A stretch of 64,000 bases of DNA from Rhodococcus sp. OK519 (GTDB lineage: Bacteria > Actinomycetota > Actinomycetes > Mycobacteriales > Mycobacteriaceae), in contig NZ_QAOW01000001.1 in assembly GCF_003051005.1 (NCBI RefSeq), positions 124,001-188,000 of the forward strand, written 5' to 3'. Position 1 is the stretch's first letter; each line of letters opens with the position of its first letter. The notes under the pieces were generated by a model. It had not been told where the DNA came from. It saw only the letters and a list, made by a program, of their open reading frames with translations, and ran no database searches. This document shows, in pieces, positions 8,172 through 18,010 of the stretch. The position numbers and the translations under genes were made by a program.

Positions 8172-8510
8172 TCAGCGGAAGGTGCCTGGGTCGTCGTCGT
8201 GGTTCATCAGCAGCCCGTCACGCCCGCGCTGCTCGCGGTAGGCGACGCGCCCGACGCTGTGCGCGATGACGGGCGCGGTCAGCAGCGTGAACAGCCCGAC
8301 GAGCACCAGCATCCAGATGTCGACGTTGCCGTGCAGTCGGATCACCGCGCCGACCAGCACCAGCACCAGGCCGACGACCTGAGGCTTGGTGGCGGCGTGC
8401 ATGCGGGACAAGGTGTCGGGGAAACGAACGATGCCGATCGCCGCGGTCAGCGCCAGAAGCGATCCGGTGAGGATGCAGATTGCGGCCAGGACGTCGAGGA
8501 GGGTGTTCAC
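8172..8510 (-). CDS. mnhG: Mrp antiporter subunit G
   Basis: Last gene of the Mrp operon, 112 residues. It is a small membrane subunit with three hydrophobic helices (LLDVLAAICILTGSLLALTA, VVGLVLVLVGAVIRL, MLVLVGLFTLLTAPVIAHS) and the MnhG/PhaG signature GIVRFPDTLSRMHAATKPQ. Its start overlaps the mnhF stop by 4 bases, so translation is coupled. The short C-terminal tail is hydrophilic. It is part of the membrane complex exchanging monovalent cations for protons. Confidence 0.93.
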   Translation of the reverse strand: MNTLLDVLAAICILTGSLLALTAAIGIVRFPDTLSRMHAATKPQVVGLVLVLVGAVIRLHGNVDIWMLVLVGLFTLLTAPVIAHSVGRVAYREQRGRDGLLMNHDDDPGTFR

Positions 8511-8767
8511 GAGTCGTCACTCACCCGGAATCGGGCCACACTCACCGAGCCGACGAAGCCGACCAGGGCGAGCGCGACGATGGCGGGCACGATCGTGGTG
8601 TCGCCGCTGTAGACCGCCCACACCGACAGCCCACAGATCGCGGTCGCGATGAGGGTGTCCATCGCGACCAGACGGTCGAGGCTGCCCGGCCCTGCCAGCA
8701 GCCGGTAGGTGGTGAGCAACGCGGCCGCCACCAGCATCACTCCGGCGATGATCAGAACGGCCGTCAT
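8507..8767 (-). CDS. mnhF: Mrp antiporter subunit F
   Basis: 86 residues from ATG 8767, with three membrane helices. The family core is LLAGPGSLDRLVAMDTLIATAICGLSVW, followed by VPAIVALALVGFVGSVSVARF. It overlaps mnhE by 4 bases (ATGA) and mnhG by 4 bases. Confidence 0.93.
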   Translation of the reverse strand: MTAVLIIAGVMLVAAALLTTYRLLAGPGSLDRLVAMDTLIATAICGLSVWAVYSGDTTIVPAIVALALVGFVGSVSVARFRVSDDS

Positions 8768-9336
8768 GCTCGATCCTCCCTGCCCTCTTCGTGGTAGTCG
8801 TAGTCGCGCAGATGCCACGGCGCCGGTTGCCACTCCGAGTCCCGCTCGAACGACGCGATGAACAGCCGCTCGAGCTGGCGGGTGGTCCGGTAGAACTGGT
8901 CGACGGCCTTGGTGGTGCCGACGTCGAGGACGTGCACGTACACCGCGCGCCGGGCCTGATCGACTTCGAGCACCATCGTGCCCGGGATCAGGTTGAGCAC
9001 GTCGACGCACAGCGTCAGCACCAGGTCGGACTTGATGCCGAGCTTGCAGCGCAGCACCCCGGTGACCGGCGGCGGACCGGGCCGGACGGCCAACCATGCC
9101 ACCTGCACGCTCGACTGCGCGGCGTAGAAGACGATCATCCACACCAGCTTGACCATGGACAGCAGATGCACGCGGCCTTCGACCGGGACCTGCGGCAGCG
9201 GCAGCAGCCACATGATGAGCAGGCCGACGACGATGCCGCCCAACACGTTCGCGATGCTGAAGGTGCCCCACAGCAGGATCCACACCACCGTCAGCCACGC
9301 GAGGATGCCGACGCGGAGTACGCGCTCGCGGGTCAT
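8764..9336 (-). CDS. mnhE: Mrp antiporter subunit E
   Basis: 190 residues: two or three N-terminal helices (LTVVWILLWGTFSIANVLGGIVVGLLIMW), then the cytosolic MnhE domain with the typical LCVDVLNLIPGTMVLEVDQARRAVYVHVLD. Cation/H+ antiporter accessory subunit. ATGA overlap with mnhF and 4-base overlap with mnhD. Confidence 0.93.
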   Translation of the reverse strand: MTRERVLRVGILAWLTVVWILLWGTFSIANVLGGIVVGLLIMWLLPLPQVPVEGRVHLLSMVKLVWMIVFYAAQSSVQVAWLAVRPGPPPVTGVLRCKLGIKSDLVLTLCVDVLNLIPGTMVLEVDQARRAVYVHVLDVGTTKAVDQFYRTTRQLERLFIASFERDSEWQPAPWHLRDYDYHEEGREDRA

Positions 9337-10934
9337 CGGTCACCTCCCTCGCCGAGGACGGCCGTGATGTAGACATTCCGATTCTGCAGGTCCTGCGCGG
9401 CGCGGTCACTGATCCCGATCATCGGACCGGCGAAGAGCGTCAGTGCCAGGCCGACGCCGACGAGCCCGATCGTCGGCAGCAGCATGAACATCGGCATCTT
9501 TCCGACGTCCTCGCGGTCGACGAACGCGATGTCCTCCTCGGACTCGTCGATGAGCGCCGACGGGCTGACATCCGCGAGTCCGCCCTCGGGGGCCTCGGCG
9601 CGGGCCCGCCAGAAGGCCTTGGTCCACACACGGGCCACGACGTACAGGGTCAACAGGCTCGTCACGGTGCCACCGGCCACCAGCGTCCAGGACAGTGCGC
9701 TCGGGTGCGCGACACCGGCCTGCAGCAACGCGATCTTGCCGATGAACCCGGAGAACGGTGGGATGCCGCCGAGGTTGAGGGCCGGGATCAGGAACACGAT
9801 CGCCAGCACCGGGCTGGCCGCGGCGAGGCCGCCGAGGCGGCGCAGCGACGACGACCCGGCCTGCCGCTCGATGAGCCCGACCACGAGGAACAGCGTGGTC
9901 TGCACGACGATGTGGTGCGCCACGTAGTAGACGGCACCCGACAGGCCCGACTGTGTCGACAACGCGACGCCGAAGATCATGTAGCCGATATGACTGACCA
10001 GGGTGAACGAGAGCAGACGTTTGATGTCGCTCTGCGCGATGGCACCGAGGATACCGACGATCATCGTGAGCAGGCCGCACACCATCAGCACGTTGTCGAG
10101 CTCGCCCTGCGGGAACAGCAGCGTGTGCGCGCGGATGATCGCGTACACGCCGACCTTGGTGAGCAGGCCCGCGAACACCGCGGTGACCGGCGCCGGGGCG
10201 GTGGGGTAGGAGTCGGGCAGCCACGTCGACAGCGGGAACACCGCGGCCTTGATGCCGAACGCCACCAGCAGCACACCGAAGATCGCCATGCGGGTGCCGA
10301 CGGGGATGTCGTCGAACCGCAGCGCCATCTGGGCGAGGTTGAGGGTGCCCGTCGCGGCGTATGCGAACGCGATGCCGCACAGGAAGATCAGCGACGACAC
10401 CATCGACACCATGACGTACGAGACGCCGGCCCGGACGCGGTCGGCGCTCGCCCCCAGGGTGAGCAGCACGAAGCTCGCGGCCAGCAGCACCTCGAACCCG
10501 ACGTACAGGTTGAACAGGTCGCCCGCGAGGAACGCGTTGCACACGCCCGCTGTCAACACCAGGTACGTGGGCAGGAAGATCGAGACCGGTTGGTGTTCGT
10601 GGCCGTCGCGGATGCCCTGGCCGATCGAATAGATCATGACGGCGAGCAGCACGATCGACGACACCAGCAGCATCAGCGCCGACAGTCGGTCGACCACCAG
10701 CGTGATGCCGATCGGGGTGTCCCAGCCGCCCACCTGGATGGCGGTGGTGCCGTGCCGGTCCGCGAGGTACAGCAGCATTGCCGAGACGCCGGTGACGCCG
10801 ATGAGTGCGGCGAGGGTGATCCAGCGCTGCGCGGTGGGCCGGCGGCCGACGATCAGGGTGGCCGCCGCGGCGATCATCGGGATCAGGACCGGCAACGGCG
10901 CCAGCGTGCCGATGAGTGCGGGGGAGAGCGTCAT
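9333..10934 (-). CDS. mnhD: Mrp antiporter subunit D (NuoM/N-like)
   Basis: 533 residues, about 14 transmembrane helices, related to the proton-pumping subunits of complex I. Visible are the discontinuous-helix region YVGFEVLLAASFVLLTLGA, the conserved Lys-containing AFGIKAAVFPLSTWLPDSYPTAP and RLLSFTLVSHIGYMIFGVAL. The hydrophilic C-terminal insert (EAPEGGLADVSPSALIDE) lies before the last helix. It is translationally coupled to mnhC and mnhE by 4-base overlaps. Confidence 0.95.
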   Translation of the reverse strand: MTLSPALIGTLAPLPVLIPMIAAAATLIVGRRPTAQRWITLAALIGVTGVSAMLLYLADRHGTTAIQVGGWDTPIGITLVVDRLSALMLLVSSIVLLAVMIYSIGQGIRDGHEHQPVSIFLPTYLVLTAGVCNAFLAGDLFNLYVGFEVLLAASFVLLTLGASADRVRAGVSYVMVSMVSSLIFLCGIAFAYAATGTLNLAQMALRFDDIPVGTRMAIFGVLLVAFGIKAAVFPLSTWLPDSYPTAPAPVTAVFAGLLTKVGVYAIIRAHTLLFPQGELDNVLMVCGLLTMIVGILGAIAQSDIKRLLSFTLVSHIGYMIFGVALSTQSGLSGAVYYVAHHIVVQTTLFLVVGLIERQAGSSSLRRLGGLAAASPVLAIVFLIPALNLGGIPPFSGFIGKIALLQAGVAHPSALSWTLVAGGTVTSLLTLYVVARVWTKAFWRARAEAPEGGLADVSPSALIDESEEDIAFVDREDVGKMPMFMLLPTIGLVGVGLALTLFAGPMIGISDRAAQDLQNRNVYITAVLGEGGDR

Positions 10935-11497
10935 CGCTTACCTCCCGGTGTCCCTGATTTCCCTGATTCCAGTTCGTCGTCCCCGTCCTGTAACGACTCG
11001 TAGGCCGTGTAGTCCTCGGGATCCTCGAGTTGGTCGACGGGGATCGGATTGCCCTCCGAGTCGAAGGCGTCGCCGCCCTTGGACGGGGCGCCGGTGAGCG
11101 GATCGTCGGAGCGGTCGCGGTCCGGGGCCTCGGCCGGGGTGCGCCGCCTGGAGACCTTGGTGTCCTCGGGGTCGTCCTCGACCCGGTCCGCCGTATTGAT
11201 CTTGAACGATCGGTAGGCGAGAGCCAGCACGAACGCCGCGATGCCCATCGTGATGACGATCGCGGTCAGGATCATGCCCTGCGCCAGCGGGTCCGCCATC
11301 TCCTCGTGCACCGAGTCGCGGCCCACGATCGGGGGATTGCCGGAGCGCCCCCCGACCGTGAGGATCAGCAGGTTGACGGCGTTGCCGACCAGCAGCAGGC
11401 CCAGCAGCATGCGGGTGATGCTGCGTTCGATCAGCAGGTACACGCCGGCGGAGGTGAGGACGCCGATGACGATCAGTGTTGCGAGGTCGGCATTCAT
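10931..11497 (-). CDS. mnhC: Mrp antiporter subunit C (NuoK-like) with acidic C-terminal extension
   Basis: 188 residues. Residues 1-100 are the NuoK-like three-helix core (VLTSAGVYLLIERSITRMLLG, GNAVNLLILTVGG, MILTAIVITMGIAAFVLAL). The remaining 85 or so residues form a hydrophilic, Asp/Glu/Ser-rich cytoplasmic tail not present in short Bacillus MrpC. Overlaps of 4 bases on both sides couple it to mnhA and mnhD. Confidence 0.93.
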   Translation of the reverse strand: MNADLATLIVIGVLTSAGVYLLIERSITRMLLGLLLVGNAVNLLILTVGGRSGNPPIVGRDSVHEEMADPLAQGMILTAIVITMGIAAFVLALAYRSFKINTADRVEDDPEDTKVSRRRTPAEAPDRDRSDDPLTGAPSKGGDAFDSEGNPIPVDQLEDPEDYTAYESLQDGDDELESGKSGTPGGKR

Positions 11498-14331
11498 CGG
11501 GCATTCACCTCCTCCTGTGCGTCGAGGCGGGCCCCGAGGCTGCGGAGCACGTCGAGCACCAGGCCCACCACGATCAGGTACACCCCCAGGTCGAAGAACA
11601 GTGCGGTGACAAGTTTGATGTGGCCGAGCAGCGGCAGCGTCACCTCGAACACCGCCGACGACAGCGGGGGGGCGCCGAGGAACAGCGACACCAGCGCGGT
11701 GCCCGCGGCCAGCGCGAGACCGAGACCGAGGATCTTGCCGGCATCGATCGGCACCGTCTCACCGAGTTCGTAGCGGCCACCCGCGAGGTAGCGCAACACC
11801 AGCGCCAGTCCGGCGGTCAGACCGCCCGCGAAGCCGCCGCCGGGCGCGTTGTGTCCCGAGAAGAAGAAGTAGACCGACAGCACCATGATCGTCGGGAAGA
11901 TCAGGCGGGTGGTCACCTCCAGCACCAGCGAGCGATGGCGCGGATCGATCAGGTCGCCGCCGCGCAGCCACGTCGTCTCGGTGCTCGACGACGCCGCATC
12001 GAGCACGACGGACGGGGCATCGGACACGCGCGGCGCGATCCCGAACCGGCGGTGCCGGAACACGAGGCTCGCGACGCCGGTCGCGGCGACCAGCAGCACC
12101 GAGATCTCGCCGAGGGTGTCCCACGCGCGGATGTCGACGAGCAGCACGTTCACCACGTTGCGACCGTTGCCGAGCGCGTATGCGGCCTCGGGTAGCTGGA
12201 GGTGGATGGGCGCGGTGTTGCGGGCGTTCATCGCGTACGCGGCGAGCGTCGTGACGGCCGCGCCGACGCCGATCGCGAGCAGCGCGCGCGGCAGCTTGAA
12301 GCCGATGGCCTGCCGCTCGTCGATCTCGGCGGGCAGCTTGCGCAGCACCAGCACGAAGATCACCAGCGTCAGGGTCTCGACGAGGAACTGGGTGAGCGCC
12401 AGGTCGGGGGCACCGTGCAGCGCGAAGATCACGCCGCAGCCGTAGCCGCTGAGACCGACGAGAATCACCGCGGCCAGACGGTTGCGCAAGATTGCCGCGG
12501 CCAGCGCGGCCGCCATCATCATCAGTCCGACGGTGAGCTGTAGCGGCGACTCCCACAGCCGGATCTCGGGCCACACGTCGGTGCGCAGCGCCAGCAGGAT
12601 GATCGGCAGCAGCACCAGTGTCGCGAGGATCGTCGACTGCGTCAGCGGCAGCGAACCGCGCTGCGTGAAACCGGTGAGACGCATCGACAGGGTGTCCATG
12701 CCGCGCAGGGTCGCGTCGTACACGCGGTCGGCGTTGCCGAGCGGCGGATGCTGGAACCGCAGCCGCTGGACGGCCCAGCGGTGCGCGGCGAACAGCACCC
12801 CACCGAGGACGACGATCGCGCCGGTGAGCAGCAGCGGCGTGTTGATCCCGTGCCACAGCGCCAGGTGGTAGTCGGCGTGCGGGCCCGCGGGCAGAGTCGT
12901 CGAGTACGGCGTGAGCAGCTTCTCGAGCTGCGGCGACAGCGGTCCGGCGACCAGTCCGGCGACGGCGAGCAGAGCGGGCGGTGCCAGGAACAGGACGCTC
13001 GGGGCGTGCATGTTCGCGACCGGCGGACTCGGCTTGCGCAGCCGCTTGCGGCCGAACCCGCCCCACACGAACCGGATGCTGTAGGCGACCGTGAGGATCG
13101 AGCCCAGCGCCATCGCCACGAGGATCGTGGTCTGCTGCCAGGGCGCGAGCATGTCCGCCTGCAAGATCGACTCGAGCGCAGCCTCCTTGCCGACGAACCC
13201 CAGGAACGGTGGCAGACCGGCCATCGAGGCCGCGGCCAGAGCTGCGATTGCGGCCAGCCACGGCGCCTCGGCGCCGAGGCGCGCGAGTTTGCGGATGTCG
13301 CGGGTGCCGGTGGAGTGGTCGATGATGCCGACCACCATGAACAGCGCGGCCTTGAACATCGCGTGCGCGACGACCATCGTCATACCGGCCAGCGCGGCGT
13401 CGCGGGAACCGACACCCACCAGCACCATCAGGAAACCGAGCTGGCTGACGGTGCCGAACGCGAGCACCAGTTTGAGGTCGAACGAGCGCAGCGCACGCCA
13501 GCCGGCGAGCAGCATGGACGCCAGTCCGAGCACGATGATCGTGACCCGCCACGGCGGTGAATCGGCATACCCGGGCGCCAGCCGGGCCACCAGATAGATG
13601 CCGGCCTTGACCATCGCCGCGGCGTGCAGATAGCCGGAGACCGGGGTGGGTGCGGCCATCGCGCCGGGCAGCCAGAAGTGCAGCGGCACGATCGCCGACT
13701 TCGACAGCGCACCGATCAGGATGAGCACGATCGCGACGCTCGCAAGCCACCCGCTTGCCGGGTTCGCGACGACGTCGGACAGGTTGTAGCTGCCCACCTG
13801 CTGGCCCAGCATGATGATGCCGACGAGCATCGCCAGGCCGCCCGCAGTGGTCACCAGGAGCGCCTGCGTGGCGGCGCGTCGACTGGTCGCGCGTTCGGCG
13901 TAATGACCGACGAGCAGGAACGACAGGACCGTCGTAAGTTCCCAGAACGTGTAGAGGATCAGCATGTTGTCGCTGGTCACGAGGCCGAACATGGCACCCG
14001 CGAACGCAACCATCTCGGCGGCGAAGATGCCGAGGCGGGGTTCGTCGTCCTTGAAGTACCGGGCGCAGTACACCAGGATCAGCGCGCCGACGCCCAGGAC
14101 CAGCACCGACATGATCGCGGCGAGGGAGTCGAATCGCATGTCGATGTTCATCGACAGACCGGGCACCCACCGGATGCTCAGGCTCTGTTCGGTGCCCCAG
14201 TTCGCGATGACCCAGCCCAGGCTCGCGAGCGGTACCAGTGCGAGCGGGAAGAACGCATTGCGTCCTATTGATCGCACGACGAGCGGAGCCAGAACGGCGG
14301 CTATCGCGTGGGCGATCAATATGACAAGCAA
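11494..14331 (-). CDS. mnhA: Mrp antiporter subunit A fused to subunit B
   Basis: 945 residues, first gene of the operon. The N-terminal 700 or so residues are NuoL-like (FWELTTVLSFLLVGHYAE, the Lys-bearing GALSKSAIVPLHFWLPGAMAAPTPVS, VAHAMFKAALFMVVGIIDH). The C-terminal 200 carry an MnhB domain (FFFSGHNAPGGGFAGGLTAGLALVLRYLA), so no separate mnhB exists. The likely start is an unusual TTG at 14331, with GGAG six bases upstream and a hydrophobic N-terminus (LVILIAHAIAA). The promoter should lie in 14332-14527, shared divergently with the Nudix gene. Confidence 0.93.
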   Translation of the reverse strand: MLVILIAHAIAAVLAPLVVRSIGRNAFFPLALVPLASLGWVIANWGTEQSLSIRWVPGLSMNIDMRFDSLAAIMSVLVLGVGALILVYCARYFKDDEPRLGIFAAEMVAFAGAMFGLVTSDNMLILYTFWELTTVLSFLLVGHYAERATSRRAATQALLVTTAGGLAMLVGIIMLGQQVGSYNLSDVVANPASGWLASVAIVLILIGALSKSAIVPLHFWLPGAMAAPTPVSGYLHAAAMVKAGIYLVARLAPGYADSPPWRVTIIVLGLASMLLAGWRALRSFDLKLVLAFGTVSQLGFLMVLVGVGSRDAALAGMTMVVAHAMFKAALFMVVGIIDHSTGTRDIRKLARLGAEAPWLAAIAALAAASMAGLPPFLGFVGKEAALESILQADMLAPWQQTTILVAMALGSILTVAYSIRFVWGGFGRKRLRKPSPPVANMHAPSVLFLAPPALLAVAGLVAGPLSPQLEKLLTPYSTTLPAGPHADYHLALWHGINTPLLLTGAIVVLGGVLFAAHRWAVQRLRFQHPPLGNADRVYDATLRGMDTLSMRLTGFTQRGSLPLTQSTILATLVLLPIILLALRTDVWPEIRLWESPLQLTVGLMMMAAALAAAILRNRLAAVILVGLSGYGCGVIFALHGAPDLALTQFLVETLTLVIFVLVLRKLPAEIDERQAIGFKLPRALLAIGVGAAVTTLAAYAMNARNTAPIHLQLPEAAYALGNGRNVVNVLLVDIRAWDTLGEISVLLVAATGVASLVFRHRRFGIAPRVSDAPSVVLDAASSSTETTWLRGGDLIDPRHRSLVLEVTTRLIFPTIMVLSVYFFFSGHNAPGGGFAGGLTAGLALVLRYLAGGRYELGETVPIDAGKILGLGLALAAGTALVSLFLGAPPLSSAVFEVTLPLLGHIKLVTALFFDLGVYLIVVGLVLDVLRSLGARLDAQEEVNAR

Positions 14332-14527
14332 ATGGCACTCCGTCGGGTTGTGGGGCGGCGGGGTGACGAATCGGCGTGAACCGAGAGTCGAGCAGACCGT
14401 TCGCTAGCTAGCAAAGTGGACTACGAAGTACATCCTACTAAGTGGCAGAGTTGACGCCTCAACGGGTGCAAACGGACAAAAGGGTTGCAGGCGGCGGCGG
14501 GCTCACGACGGGAGTACGTTCCAACGG

Positions 14528-14950
14528 GTGTCAGACGAGAACCCCACCGTGATTCGCACCGCCGCCCTCGCCCACATCCGCGACCGCCGGATGCTGCAGG
14601 CGCGCTCGGCCGGCAAGACCGCTTTCTACATGGCGGGCGGCAAGATCGACCCAGGTGAGACAGCCGAGCAGGCCCTGCATCGGGAGGTCCGCGAGGAGCT
14701 CGATACCGGCATCGTGGACGGCACACTCGTCGAGTTGGGCGTCTTCGAAGCCCCCGCCTTCGGACACCGCCCCGGCACCCATCTGCACATGACCTGCTTC
14801 CTCGCCGAGCTCACCGACGAGCCCCGCGCCACCAGTGAGGTCGCCGAGATCCGCTACTTCACCGAGGCCGAGTACGCCGCGATGCCCGAGACCGCGCCCG
14901 GATCCAGACTCGTCTTCGCACGGTTGCGAGAGTTGGATCTCGTCGACTGA
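14528..14950 (+). CDS. Nudix hydrolase
   Basis: 140 residues from GTG 14528. The Nudix box is complete: G-K-I-D-P then GETAEQALHREVREELDTG, giving Gx5Ex7REUxEExGU with metal-binding Glu residues. The family hydrolyses nucleoside-diphosphate-linked compounds; the sequence resembles MutT/ADP-ribose-pyrophosphatase-like members, but the substrate cannot be read. It is divergent from the Mrp operon and convergent with the membrane protein gene. Confidence 0.88.
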   Translation: MSDENPTVIRTAALAHIRDRRMLQARSAGKTAFYMAGGKIDPGETAEQALHREVREELDTGIVDGTLVELGVFEAPAFGHRPGTHLHMTCFLAELTDEPRATSEVAEIRYFTEAEYAAMPETAPGSRLVFARLRELDLVD

Positions 14951-15038
14951 CTTGTGCCCGACGCCGGGTTTCGGACGCCGGGTGTGTGACGCCGCTCCCG
15001 AACTGACCTCCCGCGGACGCGATCGCGCGGGCGGGAGG

Positions 15039-16352
15039 TCATTCCGGGCGCGGGGCGGACCGGTGCGTTCGGAGTCCCCGGATCGCGAGCGCGCAGAACA
15101 CGACGACCAGCAGCAGGGCGACCGCGGCGGCGCGGTCGAAGGTGGTGGTCGGCGAGATCGAGGTCCAGCCCGTGGACAGCGGTACGCCGGGGAGCGGCTC
15201 GTACGACCCGCTGTAGATCACGAACGACGTGGTGACACCGACCACTTCGGTGAACACCAGCGCCAGTAGCGGTACCGCCAGACCCAGCGCGGCGGTGGCC
15301 GCGTGGTCGGGGAGCGTCGCGCCGAGAGCGAGTCCGATGCCGACGCCGAGGACCGCGAGTTGGACGAGCAGCCACGCCCGGTTATCGGTCGCGCCCGGGG
15401 CGATGAGGACCGACAGCGGAACGAGGGCGAGGACCGCGACAGCAATTGTGGGCGCCGGACGCCACCTGCTGATCGCGACACCGACCACCACGGCGACGAC
15501 GCCTACCGCGACCGGCACCCAGGGGCGAATTCGAAGGTAATCCTGACCGAGCACCGTCGCGACGAACGGCGTGACGGCCGCGACTGCCGTCGCCGCGAGC
15601 AGGAATGGTGAGCTGAGGCGCCGCGCCCAGAACTCGGCGAGCGCGACGACCAGCACGAGGCACAGCGCGATGACGACCCACTGCCGGAACTGCGAACCGG
15701 TCTGCCGCTCGATCCACTCGCCGAGCACGCGGTGTGCGAGGGCGAGGGTCGCAGCGGTGGCGATCACCCCGATCGCGGTGTCCCGGTCGATGCGGTCCGG
15801 TACGGCGTCGTCGACCGCCGCGCATGCCACTGCGAGCACGAGTGCGGGGATCAGGATCCACCAGAACGGCTCGCCCAGGACCGACGTGCTCGGCGTCCAG
15901 GCGTCCGCAGTGTGCGCGACGACGAACGTCGATCCGGCCGCGGCGACGAGTACGAGCCGCGGGATCGGACGCGACCACACCGCGGCGACGGCCGCGCCGA
16001 GCAGGACGCCCCCGGCAAGGCACTTGGCGTAGTACAGCAAACGCAGCTGGTCGAGATCGCTGGCGCCTGGCACCATCATCCGGGCTGCGATCAGCACGGC
16101 CGTCGCGACAACGGCAGCAATCCAGGCAGGGCGCGCCGATGCCGCCCGCAGCAGCACCGCGCACGCTACGACGGCGAGGACGCAGCCGACGGCAACACCG
16201 GTGGGCAGAGTGCTGTTCCAACTGCCCAGCTGGCTCTCGGACGCCCTGAAGATTGCTTGCCACTGGGTCGGGTTGACGAGCACGAACGTCGCCAGAACCC
16301 CGGCGAAGGCCGCGGCGGCGGCGGACAGGGATGTGCGGACGGTCGGAGTCAC
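15039..16352 (-). CDS. polytopic membrane protein of unknown function
   Basis: About 437 residues from GTG 16352 (VTPTVRTSLSAAAAAFAGVLATFVLV). Eleven or more hydrophobic segments are spread over the whole length with short loops, many Ala/Val-rich; no enzymatic motif, nucleotide-binding site or transporter signature was recognised. The end is a short basic tail. An upstream in-frame start would add 15 residues of non-hydrophobic sequence with no clear ribosome-binding site. It stands alone between Nudix and the MFS exporter. Confidence 0.65.
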   Translation of the reverse strand: MTPTVRTSLSAAAAAFAGVLATFVLVNPTQWQAIFRASESQLGSWNSTLPTGVAVGCVLAVVACAVLLRAASARPAWIAAVVATAVLIAARMMVPGASDLDQLRLLYYAKCLAGGVLLGAAVAAVWSRPIPRLVLVAAAGSTFVVAHTADAWTPSTSVLGEPFWWILIPALVLAVACAAVDDAVPDRIDRDTAIGVIATAATLALAHRVLGEWIERQTGSQFRQWVVIALCLVLVVALAEFWARRLSSPFLLAATAVAAVTPFVATVLGQDYLRIRPWVPVAVGVVAVVVGVAISRWRPAPTIAVAVLALVPLSVLIAPGATDNRAWLLVQLAVLGVGIGLALGATLPDHAATAALGLAVPLLALVFTEVVGVTTSFVIYSGSYEPLPGVPLSTGWTSISPTTTFDRAAAVALLLVVVFCALAIRGLRTHRSAPRPE

Positions 16353-16442
16353 CGACCCGACGCTACCTGGCGCGCAATGCGTTCCGGCGGCGACCACGCA
16401 ATGCGTGATCGCCGCCGGGTCGGTTCGATGCGCCTGATGACG

Positions 16443-17945
16443 TCAGTGCGCCATCACGAGCTGACCCTCCTGGGCGTCCGTCGCTTCGGGTAGCTTGCCG
16501 CCGGGTAGCAGGAACGCCGAGATCACCGCTCCCGCAGCGAAAATCGCGGCCGACCACCAGAACGTCGTGGTGTAGCCGTGCACCGCGGCGAGCGCCTGCC
16601 CCTGCGGGCTCGGGGCCGCGTCGGACAGGTAATTCGTCGCGGCGGTCGCGGCGATCGTGCTCAACAGAGCGGTGCCGATCGAGCCCCCGACCTGCTGCAT
16701 GGTGTTGACCGTCGCGGAGGCGACGCCGGCGTCCTCGGGCCGCACGCCGGTGACCGCACCCTGCATGCCTGGGGCGAACACCATGCCCATGCCGGCACCG
16801 AGCAGCACCAGTCCGGGCAGGATGTGCGGTGCGTAGGTGCTGTCCACCGTCAGCTGGGCGAGCAGCACCATGGCGATCGCGACCACGGTCAGGCCGGTGG
16901 TCATCAGCGGCCGCGGGCCGAACCGGGGCAGCAGCACGCTGGTCGAGGTGGTGGCCGAGGCGACCATGCCCATGACCATCGGCAGGTAGGCCACGCCGGT
17001 GACGATCGGGCTGTACTGCAGGACCGTCTGCATGTAGTACGTCAGGAACAGGAACACCGCGAACATGCCGGTGCCGGCGACGAACATGGCCAGGTAGGCC
17101 CCGCCGCGGGTGCGGTCGAGCACGACCCGCAGCGGCAGCAGCGGATGCGCGACGCGGGTCTCGATGACGACGAAGGCCGCCAGCAGGACCACGCCCGCCG
17201 CGAGCCACGCGATGGTGGCGCCGTCGGACCAGCCGTGCGACTCGGCGTGGGAGAAGCCGTAGACGATGCTGAAGAGCGCGGCGGACACCGAGACCGTGCC
17301 GGGGATGTCGAGCCGGGGCCGGTGTTCGGCCTTGTGCGGAGCCATCATCAGTAGCGCGCCGACGAGTGCGACGGCCGCGAAGATCAGGTTGACGTACAGG
17401 CTCCAACGCCACGACGCCCACTCGGTGAGTATGCCGCCGAGTAGCAGTCCCACGGCGCCGCCGGCGCCCGCGACCGCGCCGAACACGCCGAAGGCCTTGG
17501 CGCGCTCGTCGGGCTTGGTGAAGGTGACCGACAGCAGGGACAACGCGGCGGGGGCGAGCAGCGCGCCGAAGACGCCCTGGCCGGCGCGCGCGGCGACCAG
17601 CATCGGGAAGTTCACCGCGGCACCGCCGACGGCGGACATCACGGCGAAGCCGACGAGGCCGATGACGAAGGTGTTGCGTCGGCCGAATAGGTCGCTCAGG
17701 CGTCCGCCGAGCAGCAGCAGACTGCCGAAGGCCAGCGCGTAGGCGGTGATCACCCACTGCCGGTCGGCGTCGGAGAACTCGAGCGATTTCTGGGCGGCGG
17801 GTAGCGCGATGTTCACGATGGTGGCGTCGAGCACGACCATCAGTTGGGCCAGCCCGATGACGGCCAGGACGAGCCAGCGGAGGCGGTGCTCTCGCGTCTG
17901 CTCTCCCGGCACCGCTTCTGGCGGATCGATTGTGGTGCTGCTCAT
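16443..17945 (-). CDS. MFS drug exporter, EmrB/QacA (DHA2) family
   Basis: 500 residues with 14 predicted transmembrane helices. Motifs: LDATIVNIALPAAQKSLEF (DHA2 motif D1), WVITAYALAFGSLLLLGGRLSDLFGRR (motif A, GGRLSDLFGRR) and GQGVFGALLAPAALSLL (motif C region). Proton-driven export of hydrophobic or cationic drugs is the family role. The gene is divergent from a TetR regulator, with a compound palindrome between them, so it is almost certainly its target. A second paralogue lies at 44.8-46.4 kb. Confidence 0.92.
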   Translation of the reverse strand: MSSTTIDPPEAVPGEQTREHRLRWLVLAVIGLAQLMVVLDATIVNIALPAAQKSLEFSDADRQWVITAYALAFGSLLLLGGRLSDLFGRRNTFVIGLVGFAVMSAVGGAAVNFPMLVAARAGQGVFGALLAPAALSLLSVTFTKPDERAKAFGVFGAVAGAGGAVGLLLGGILTEWASWRWSLYVNLIFAAVALVGALLMMAPHKAEHRPRLDIPGTVSVSAALFSIVYGFSHAESHGWSDGATIAWLAAGVVLLAAFVVIETRVAHPLLPLRVVLDRTRGGAYLAMFVAGTGMFAVFLFLTYYMQTVLQYSPIVTGVAYLPMVMGMVASATTSTSVLLPRFGPRPLMTTGLTVVAIAMVLLAQLTVDSTYAPHILPGLVLLGAGMGMVFAPGMQGAVTGVRPEDAGVASATVNTMQQVGGSIGTALLSTIAATAATNYLSDAAPSPQGQALAAVHGYTTTFWWSAAIFAAGAVISAFLLPGGKLPEATDAQEGQLVMAH

Positions 17946-18010
17946 GAGAAACCCCTCTGGACGTGGGTCGTTGTTCGGGTCGCCGAAGTGGATCGAAGCG
18001 GAGGCGTAAG

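Noticed and set aside
9705..11003. 432-codon plus-strand frame across mnhD
   Set aside because: Shadow of the Mrp genes, which show transmembrane patterns and 4-base overlaps on the minus strand.
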